From NCBI GenBank assembly GCA_951213105.1, contig OX578145.1:120015239-120079238 (forward strand): a DNA stretch of 64,000 bases, written 5' to 3'. The notes beneath the pieces were generated by a model that was not told the DNA's origin, made no database searches, and saw only the letters and a program-made list of their open reading frames with translations. The translations under genes and the position numbers were made by a program. Position 1 is the first letter of the stretch. Each line of letters starts with the position of its first letter. Source of the DNA: Amaurobius ferox. Taxonomy: Eukaryota > Arthropoda > Arachnida > Araneae > Amaurobiidae. This document shows, piece after piece, positions 56,761 through 64,000 of the stretch.

Positions 56761-56823
56761 TATTGTAAAGCTAATAATTATCCATTGTATTATATAAGGA
56801 AAGCCATGTGCTGCCCACATCAA
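56761..56823 (-). repeat. Extra copy of the repeat A 5' end
   Basis: TGTATTATATAAGGAAAGCC and ATGTGCTGCCCACATCA repeat the terminus of the adjacent element about 70 bp away. It is the second example of this arrangement in the window. Confidence 0.8.
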
Positions 56824-57284
56824 AATAATTCAAAATATATGTTATTGGCAGAGCAAGTGTTTTCTTCATTTTGTTTACTTTCATTCACAATGCCTTCGAA
56901 ACCAAAAAATACGTTTATAAACAATAAATACTAAGAATGTTCAGTAGGAAATTTAATTCGTAGATCAGTAATTTGGTTTTACAAAGTTTTACAGTTTTTA
57001 AATACTCGTATTTTCAAACTAAAGCAAATAAAAAAAAATTCGTTTTTAAAGATTTTAATGCTTATATCTCGAAAACTAAAACTGATAGTTATAGACAGCG
57101 TATGAGCAATTGAGCAATGTGTTATCTTTTTAAAGTTATAGACGGATGTACAGTAATTGGATTAAGGATATGTTTTTAGTTTCTGAAATAGGGTAGTTAT
57201 TATTTCGGTATTTTACTATTTTTGAACAATTTTGAAAAGGTGGTTTTATTTCCGATATAACTATATCAATATATATAGTTTTTA
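56824..57284. other. Unassigned AT-rich sequence
   Basis: It contains ATGCTTATATCTCGAAAACT near 57058, a phrase distantly like other dispersed repeats. No gene is seen. Confidence 0.3.
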
Positions 57285-57500
57285 TATAACTTTCCTATTA
57301 CTGCTATTTTGCTATTACTACTATTTTGCTATTACTAGCTTACTATACTTTGCTATACTTTGCTATTACTTTGCTTTACTATACTTTACTATTACTTTGC
57401 TTTACTATATTTTGCTATACTTTGCTATTACTTTGCTTTACTATACTTTGCTATTACTTTGCTTTACTATACTTTGCTATTATTAGCTTACTCTACTATA
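57285..57500 (+). repeat. Low-complexity tandem TTTGCTATTAC / TTTGCTTTACTATAC
   Basis: Repeats of 11-16 bases (TACTTTGCTATTACTTTGCT and variants) fill about 210 bp. Frames on this strand are strings of Leu, Tyr, Phe and Ala and are products of the repeat. Confidence 0.9.
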
Positions 57501-57504
57501 CTAG

Positions 57505-58110
57505 GGGTCTCTGCCTCCTGCTCGCTAAACTTCGCCAAAATCGGGAGGTTTCGCCTCCTAATCGTTGCGCTCGTAGAATTCGCCTGGTGAGCTATTTCAA
57601 GCCGAACTACAGTTTAAATCGGTAACCGGTTTATTTTATCGTGTTACCCTATTATTTTTCTATTCATGTACCAAATTTCATATTTTTGTACGCTATAGTT
57701 TTTGCGGTACGAGAGACAGAAAGTAGATGGATGTGCTTATACGAAAGAACTTTTTTCACTTCAGAAGTGCATGAAAAGGAAAATATATCGTGAACTACAT
57801 CGAAATAGAAAAAATGGCTCTGTCCTGCAAGAATTCAACTATGTAGGTACCTGCCTGCAAAAATTCGTGGTCTTGCTATTGTTAGTCTATCCAGGACGCG
57901 AATTCGAAGCTCAAATATTTTGTCTTTGATATTAAATATTTCTTAAACTACAATGTATGTCGAGAAACTGTTTATTTTAGCGTATTTCCCAAATTTTACA
58001 AGTGTACCAAATTTTTACATTTTTGTATGCTATAGTTTTGGCTGTACGAATCAGAGAAACTAGAGGAACGAGAATTTTGTCAAACAGCGGCGGAGTCAGC
58101 TATTTCTTTA
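57505..58110 (+). repeat. Repeat J copy 2
   Basis: Starts GGGGTCTCTGCCTCCTGCTC, includes GGAGGTTTCGCCTCCTAATC (a hairpin) and GGTACCTGCCTGCAAAAATT, and matches 12735-13265 in inverted orientation. The reading frame 57702-57929 is not conserved in copy 1. Confidence 0.7.
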
Positions 58111-58997
58111 CTAATATACATAATTTATATTTTTTTATTTCCTAATATACATAATTTATAAGGAAAGCATTGTGACGGGGTCGATAATTCGAATTCGAGT
58201 TTTCGACGGGAGAGCACGTTTCAAGCATCCCTGATCACGAATCAAACATTTTTGAAGTGATGTCTGTGTGTGTGTGTGAAAGTATGTGTGTGTGTGTGAA
58301 AGTGTGAGTGTGTGTGTGAGTGTGTGTGTATCAGTGAGTCTGTGGAGACGATAACTGACGAACGAATGGACCGATTCGAACCAAATTTGGTACAAAAATC
58401 ACAATCCGTAAACACTGGAAGCCTATTGTTTTTATACATAATCGAATGTTCAGAACCCCCCTAAATTTTCGAATGAAATTTTGAAAAAATCGTCAAAAAA
58501 TCAAAACCAACAATAAAGTTACGTAAATAGACATTCCTTATGTAATTTTTCATTAGAAAACGATTGACATAAATTTTAGAACGCTAACATGAACCGTTCT
58601 CGAGATATTGCACATTTTTCAAAAAAATTATCAAAAAGTCAAATAAAATAGAAAAAAAATATTTCCTATTGAGAAACATGTTCACTTTTCATATATAATA
58701 TCATGCGATAAATTGGGTGACATCATTCTCGTGGATCTAACTCGTTCCATTCATGAAAAAAGATACTTTGAGTAATACTTTTGCATTTGAACGCCAATTT
58801 ATCTGCTGTAAGAATAACTTATTTTTTCGTTCATAACGCTTGGCGAGATTTTGGTGACGAAATTGGCGGAATGTCGCCAACTTGGCGACTTTTTGAAATG
58901 TTGCCAAATTAACGAAAATCTCACCAAATGGATAAAAATGACGCTAAATCAATGAAAATGACGACTAATTGTGGAAAATTCAATATCTAATAAGTTA

Positions 58998-60315
58998 CAG
59001 TATTGTGGCAATTAATTGAGAAATGCAGTTTTTTTTATAAAATTCAGTTTTATTCAAGTTTTCTATGGATACATTTAAAACTAATAAGTGATATGACCTC
59101 CCCGAGACTTTATAACATCACAGACACGTTTCGGCATGGAATGTACTAGACTAGCACATGTAGTTTTAATTTCAACGTCTCTGAACCATATGTCAATAAC
59201 GGCCGAAATTAGCTTGTCCATCGTCGTACAGTCAAATTTGTGAAGCCGTTTTTTGACAATAGCCCACAAATTTTCTATGGGATTCAAGTCTGGTGAATTC
59301 CCGGGCCAATCCAGTACGGTAATATTTTTTTTGAGCAGAAATTTTTGATTCGCTTCGAAGTGTGACATGGCGCGCTGTCTTGTTGGAAAACGCAATCTCC
59401 GTTCGGCCACAGTTTAGCCATGGTTGGAAGCACTTTTCGGGTCAATATGACTTCGTAACTGGCACTGTTCATCATTCTCTCTACGGGAACAAGAGATTCT
59501 GTCCCCAAAACGCTGAAACAACCCCAAAACATCTTTTTGGGCGGATGCTTAGGTGCTTGATTGATGTGGTGCTGATTGAGATGTTCTCCTTGGCTCCTTC
59601 TCACGAACATAGATCTAAATCCCACAACCACAAAATGTGTTTCGTCAGAAAAGAGAACTTTCTCCCAGTCCATGTTTTGTATTTCCGTGCCCATTTCAAC
59701 CTTTTTTTCTTCATGCGAAGCGTCAGAAGCTGTTTCTTGTACGGTCGACGTGCTCTCCGTCCGCGTTCTAACAGCCTGTATCGCACTGTTGAAGGTGCAA
59801 TATCAACACCAGCTGCCACCATGGACTTAGACAGGTCAAAACTGGTTAATCGAGGATTTTTAACACTCATTCGATGTAAAGTTTTGTCGTCACGAGTCGA
59901 AGTTGATCTTTTTCGGCCGCATCTTCCAGAGCGGTTGGTTCCAGCATTTCCTGTTACCTGAAACCGCTTCCAGATCCTCCCGACACTTGCTGTACTCACT
60001 CCACATATTTTACCTATTTCCTCGAACGTCTTAGAAGTGTGTTTGTTCTCTAAGCGCAATCACTTTAACACGTGTTTCCGCGCTGATATCCATGACGCTA
60101 ATGAGCCCCGCAACAACTGAGAAACTACCACTGCGGAACACCTGCCACCTGGCGGAGGAATTTGAACACCTGCTACTTACCAGGTGCATACGAACACCTG
60201 CTACTTTGATAATAACTGCAATTTGAACTCTGAGCTAATTTGGAGTGCTTCTTCCTAAGCTTACGTGTGATAAAACGAAAAAAATGCCATTTCTCAATTA
60301 ATTGCCACAATACTG
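58998..60315 (-). mobile_element. Tc1-family DNA transposon (near full length)
   Basis: 1318 bp. TA lies on both sides (58996-58997 and 60316-60317). The ends are a perfect inverted repeat starting CAGTATTGTGGCAATTAATT (28 bp without the TA). A transposase gene disrupted by two frame changes fills the centre. Perfect ends and only light damage suggest a fairly recent insertion. Confidence 0.95.
59081..60059 (-). pseudogene. Tc1 transposase, frameshifted
   Basis: A Tc1 transposase cuts and rejoins element DNA in the nucleus at TA sites. Frame 1 (60059-59601) has the N-terminal helix-turn-helix region (KTFEEIGKICGVSTASVGRI and SRLTSFDLSK-like PRLTSFDLSKSM). Frame 2 (59694-59284) has the first catalytic Asp in LFSDETHFVV and the second in FQQDSAPCHTS. 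Frame 3 (59410-59081) has the catalytic Glu in SPDLNPIENLW. Joining by eye gives 34 residues between the second Asp and the Glu, the DD34E spacing of Tc1. Frame changes lie near 59690 and 59345. The start at 60059 gives about 325 residues in total, normal for Tc1. It is not expected to make active protein. Confidence 0.95.
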
Positions 60316-60374
60316 TATATAATATATAAATATATAATAATAGTTATATAATATATGTCGAAAATTCAATATCT

Positions 60375-60408
60375 AATAAGTTATATATATATATATATAT
60401 AACTTATT
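60375..60408. repeat. Perfect TA-rich palindrome at a repeat A junction
   Basis: AATAAGTTA and TAACTTATT bracket an alternating TA run, 34 bases in all. It marks the join between the duplicated CAATATCT end and the next GGCGA block. Confidence 0.85.
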
Positions 60409-60865
60409 TCTTTGTCCATAACGCTTGGCGAGATTTTGGCGACAAAATTGGCGGAATGTCGCCAACTTGGCGACTTTTTGAAATGCTGCCAAATTAACGA
60501 AAATCTCGCCAAATGGATAAAAATGACGATAATCAATGAAAATGACGACTAATTGTCGAAAAGTCAATATCTTGGAAAGGATATTAGTATCTACTAGAAG
60601 AAAAACCTATTTATTTTACTGTAAAAGTAGTAAATTCATTTCATTATATAAGGAAAGTCATGTGTTGCCCACATCAGATTTTTTTAATATAGAGAGACTA
60701 GCTTTAATTTTATAGCTTTGAACACTAACAAAGTCATTTATAGCTCTCTGAAACACTCGTAAGGATATATAATTAGAACTCTATTGGGGATTTTCGCTAT
60801 AAAATTCATTCAAAATCATTTCGTCGAATCCACTGTCGATTTTTTATGAACACTGGGAAAAAAAA

Positions 60866-61771
60866 TCTGATGTGGGCAGCACATGACTTTCCTTAATGCA
60901 ATGAACTTACTACTTTTACAGTTAAAAAAAAGTTATTCTTATAGTAGATACTTTTATTCTTTCCAAGATATTGAATTTTCTTCAGTGAGTCGTCATTTTC
61001 ATTGGTTTAGCGTCATTTTTATCCATTTGGCGAGATTTTTGTTAATTTGACAGCATTTAAAAATGTCGCTAAGTTGGCGACATTCCGCTAAATTCGTCAC
61101 CAAAATCTCGCCAAGCGTTATGGATGGAGAAATTAATTATTCTTACAGCGGATAAATGACTATTGGCGTTCAAATGCAAAAGCATTATTCAAAGTATATT
61201 TTCTCGTGAATGGAACAAGTTATATATTACATATGAAAAGTGAACATGTTTCTTAACAGGCAATAATTTTTTTTTAATTTATGGGATTTTTCATAAATTT
61301 ATTTGAAAAATGTGCACTATCTCGAGAACGGTTCATGCTAGCGTTCTAAAGTTCAATTCAATCGTTTTCTAAAGAAAAATTACATAAGAAATGTTTATTT
61401 ACGTAACTTTATTAAAGGTTTTGATTTTTTGATGATTTTTTCAAAATTTCATTCGAAAATTTGGGGGAGTTCTGAACATGCGATTGTGTTTTAAAACAAT
61501 AGGCTTCCAGTATTCACGGAGTGTGATTTTAGTACCAAATTTCATTTGAATCGCCCCATTCGTTCGTGAGATATCGTCTCCACAGACTCACTGACACACA
61601 CGCACACACACATACTCTCCCCCCCCCCCCCCCCACAGAAATCACCACAAAAATATTCGATTCGTGATTAGGGATGCTTGAAACGTGCTCTCCTGTCGAA
61701 AACTCCGAATTCGAATTTTCGACCCCGTCACAATACTTTCCTTATACATTATATGTATATAAGGAAAGTAA
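60866..61771 (+). mobile_element. Repeat A copy
   Basis: Complete, flanked by A and T. Internal CA tract is followed by a C-run of about 16 at 61619-61634. A small deletion near 60895 removed the TATATAA of the 5' motif. Confidence 0.87.
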
Positions 61772-61849
61772 TAAGAATGGTAAACACGACATTTATATCA
61801 TCAAAATGCGTCGGTTCTTCATATGTGACTTTTAACTGATCTTGTCATC

Positions 61850-62125
61850 AATATCTGGACATTAACAGATGTCTGAATATGTTGGCGGTTATTGATCGGT
61901 TAATGTTCATTACTAAAAGCCAGCTGTCAAAATTGCCTAAAGTCTAAAATTGTCTGCACAAGTTTTGGGGCGGTTTGTGCGGTTATCATTAACTATCGCG
62001 TTCCATCCTGCCCTTTAGAATCGACATTCAATCGATTTCTTAAATGAGTTAATTCGAAGACAGTTAATTTTGACTTTAATTTTGAGTCTTTGGCATTGAG
62101 AAACTCCCAGCAGAATCCTTTTAAT
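61850..62125 (+). repeat. Repeat G copy 3 (diverged)
   Basis: AAAGCCAGCTGTCAAAATTG, CCTGCCCTTTAGAATCGACA and ATCGATTTCTTAAATGAGTTAA follow the order of copies 1 and 2 with more changes. Confidence 0.6.
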
Positions 62126-62239
62126 CTAATAGTTATTACTCAAGCTGCTAAGTTTGAGTTATGTCTTTTACTTTCCCTGCATACATAGTATGATGCCTGG
62201 AAGTAAAGGTAAGAGGTTTAGACTCCATACTGATAAAAT

Positions 62240-62985
62240 GCCAAAATCATTTGAGAGTATTATTCAGGTGGCGCTGCGATAAGATAAGCGCCTCTTCATT
62301 GTATGTATTTCTATGGGGAAAGGCTTAAAATATTCATTTAAACTGTCTATTTTGTAGAAATAAATAAGTAACGCGATGCAAATTAGAACTGAAACATTAA
62401 GGAAATATTCTTGAGTATTCAAAATTATTTTATCTTTCAATTTTTATTAACACTTTACAACATAGTTGAAAAGTGTTTATGACTTTGTTCATTCTGTCTG
62501 TGAGTCTGTCAGCACGATAACAGCCGTAAAAATTACTTTATCAAAATGAAATTTTAGTATGTTATTCAGACGGTCTGTGGGACCTATGGGAATATAAATG
62601 TATAATATCAACCAATTAGTTTTGGATTGAACACGGGTTGAAAAAATGAAATACATTGAACCTATGGGACTTAATTTTTCAAACAGTTTTTAAGCAAGTT
62701 TAAAATTTACAAATTGCTTCGAAAGTTTTGGAAAATATTCAAATTATCCCATAAAATATATAAAAAAAATTTCAGCAAAATATACTCAGTAGTTTTTAAA
62801 ATAAAAATTAAAATAATAATTACACCCTTTATATGGAGAGATCACGCGACCATTATATGAAGAGATCACGTGACCCACTTCTAAATGAAATATGGCATCG
62901 ATCTTGTCTCAAAATCGTGATTTTTAAAGTTCTTTTTAATTCATATTGAGTGTTGTATCCGTACTAAAACCGCTTTATTTTTTCT
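62240..62985 (+). mobile_element. Half-copy of the foldback transposon with its flank
   Basis: The segment 62446-62985 matches the left half of 26192-27927 (AACACTTTACAACATAGTTG, TTGGATTGAACACGGGTTGA) and stops near TTTATTTTTTCTTAA. The segment 62240-62445 matches 25316-25555, although there the two blocks are about 620 bp apart. The right arm is missing. Confidence 0.75.
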
Positions 62986-63000
62986 TAATAAATTATTAGC

Positions 63001-63002
63001 TA

Positions 63003-63043
<41 letters not shown>

Positions 63044-63045
63044 CT
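63001..63045. repeat. (TA)n microsatellite
   Basis: About 17 uninterrupted TA units near 63007-63041. Confidence 0.95.
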
Positions 63046-63395
63046 AAGCAAAAGCTAGGAGACTAATATCGGAAAGGTGAGGAAAAAGGACCAACTGGGA
63101 ATACATAACGGGCCTAGGGGGATGGTGACCCCTAGTTCCCGGTTAAAAGTCGACTTTTACACCAAAGGTAACACTCCCGGAGCCATATATTACCTGAGGT
63201 CCGATTTCAGAACAACGTCAAAACAGAAGACGAACCCACAACAAGAACATGGAACCGATAGAGATATAATATAAAAAATATAAAATATTCGAAATCGAAA
63301 AGATGACCTTTCTGAAAAACTCACCGATTCCTCTTTCGTCACACCTCTTACAACACCGCTCAATAAACGATTCGTATGGATTGAAAATTCAGTTA
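63046..63395 (-). other. Probable 3' flank of the Penelope-like element
   Basis: Non-coding on both strands and lying just 3' of the reverse transcriptase stop on the minus strand. It contains the imperfect hairpin CCTAGGGGGATGGTGACCCC / GGGGTCACC-type pairing near 63112-63135. It is less AT-rich than the neighbourhood. Its extent as part of the element is a guess. Confidence 0.4.
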
Positions 63396-64000
63396 TCAGT
63401 AACGTTGCCAATTATAACTTGAATCGAAGATGTTGCCAAAATCCCTTTTAAAAGCATTGTCAAATTTATTATACAGAGTATTGTAACAATGACGTAGGAA
63501 TGCAAGAGGATAGAGCTGTACTATAGCCTCCTTGATAAAAACAGTATCACTTTTGATACGATCCGCAGTATAGGTATGCATACGTGCATTACGTATGAAA
63601 TGATTCAGTACAATATTACGAAAAATCATGTGACTCAAATTAGAATTCCAATTTATTATATAATGTATATTGATCTTGAATTGGCATCTTTTATTGTATA
63701 TCTTCGTATACGTAGTACTTCCATTTGAAAAATGAATACTTATATCCAGATAATTTATTTCTTTTGTCTTATTATTAGGAGTTTCCAACAAAGTTAAATT
63801 CGTAGGATAGAAAGTGAAATCAAAGTTGATATTGGTTTGTTGCTGTGCAATAAGGATGTCATCGACGAATCTAAAGTATGGTAACTCATTTAATATGCGA
63901 GTACCTTTTTCGTAATGATGGAGGTAAAGATTTGCTAATAATGATGAGCATCCACTTCCCATTGGTACACCTTTAATTTGTCTGAAGAAATTTATACCAT
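63396..64000 (-). CDS. Penelope-like reverse transcriptase, C-terminal part (runs off window)
   Basis: The open frame continues past the right window edge, with INFFRQIKGVPMGSGCSS encoded at the boundary, so the methionine at 63962 is internal. Motifs are KGVPMGSGCSSLLANLYL and the catalytic FRFVDDILIAQQ, followed by EINYLDISIHF and IYNKRCQFKI, and it ends YNWQRY. This set (PMGS, F-R-x-V/I-DD, YLD, YDKR-like, C-terminal W/Y-x-RY) resembles Penelope-like elements, and in my memory most closely the permuted Naiad type, whose GIY-YIG nuclease is N-terminal. Consistent with that, the frame stops soon after the reverse transcriptase with no nuclease downstream. The GIY-YIG part would lie beyond 64000 and is not visible. 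Confidence 0.75.
   Translation of the reverse strand, partial: GINFFRQIKGVPMGSGCSSLLANLYLHHYEKGTRILNELPYFRFVDDILIAQQQTNINFDFTFYPTNLTLLETPNNKTKEINYLDISIHFSNGSTTYTKIYNKRCQFKINIHYIINWNSNLSHMIFRNIVLNHFIRNARMHTYTADRIKSDTVFIKEAIVQLYPLAFLRHCYNTLYNKFDNAFKRDFGNIFDSSYNWQRY

Larger units (their letters stand above)
58136..60678 (-). mobile_element. Repeat A copy split by a Tc1 element and a duplication
   Basis: Hairpin side, GT tract (58265-58330) and GGCGA block lie at 58136-58995. The 5' end lies at 60401-60678 (TAACTTATTTCTTTGTCC ... CACATCAGA). The GGCGA block occurs on both sides, so about 175 bp of A is duplicated around the insertion. The repeated join AATTCAATATCTAATAAG is found at both 58978 and 60364. 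Confidence 0.82.

Noticed and set aside
57232..57625. Leu/Tyr/Phe-rich open frames suggesting a membrane protein
   Set aside because: They are translations of the TTTGCTATTAC tandem repeat in three frames.
58156..58395. Frames with RIRIFDPVTILSLYIMYIRK-like endings (also 41285, 44555, 48445, 55712)
   Set aside because: They translate the hairpin side of repeat A including the CA microsatellite (poly-HT runs) and are not conserved as protein.
59362..59961. 199-codon plus-strand frame opposite the Tc1 transposase
   Set aside because: It is a shadow of the transposase on the other strand.

Overview
This is AT-rich, non-coding-dominated nuclear DNA from a eukaryote, almost certainly an arthropod. 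Tc1, hAT-like, LINE, Penelope-like and SINE sequences are nested in each other, and there is no operon-like gene packing. From memory, the two dominant families (ends TCTGATGTGGGC... and ...GGAAAGTAA) resemble repeats of spider genomes, but the species is not proven by the sequence. No complete host gene is visible. Two short minus-strand open segments bounded by splice-like signals (41732-42082 and 18320-18538) are the only candidate host exons.

Layout. 1-5.5 kb: an element with two tRNA-like heads, a 573-bp MITE with perfect 30-bp inverted ends, a full-length 5S rRNA-headed SINE with target duplication, and a 260-bp spacerless palindrome inside an older repeat (D). 5.8-13.4 kb: old dispersed repeats H, D, J and A, tandem segments, and a chimeric palindrome. 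13.5-16.4 kb: a LINE with an uninterrupted reverse transcriptase-RNase H reading frame. 18.7-20.8 kb: a minisatellite of 28-bp units with a 221-bp higher-order period and a SINE inside it. 21.8-23.9 kb: a 5'-truncated, frameshifted LINE with a 14-bp target duplication. 26.2-27.9 kb: a foldback transposon. 28-37.8 kb: nested copies of repeat B, 5S-headed SINEs, a hAT-like MITE, and a LINE tail broken by an inverted duplication carrying a transposase-like relic. 39-62 kb: about a dozen copies of repeat A and several of B, in both orientations, one split by a Tc1 element (58998-60315). 63.4-64 kb: the C-terminal part of a Penelope-like reverse transcriptase running off the window.

The most interesting biology is in the non-autonomous elements. 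Families A and B share an architecture (5' TC, an internal GT microsatellite, a 3' terminal hairpin, no target duplication, and for A mostly an A/T flank). The 5' subterminal motif matches the 3' hairpin within each family (ACTTTCCTTATA in A, ACTTTCCCTGCAG in B). This suggests Helitron/Helentron-like elements with co-evolving ends. A second system is a SINE that exists with a plain tRNA head or with a 5S rRNA head; every 5S-headed copy has lost the tRNA B-box segment. All family letters (A, B, D, E, G, H, J) are local labels for this window.
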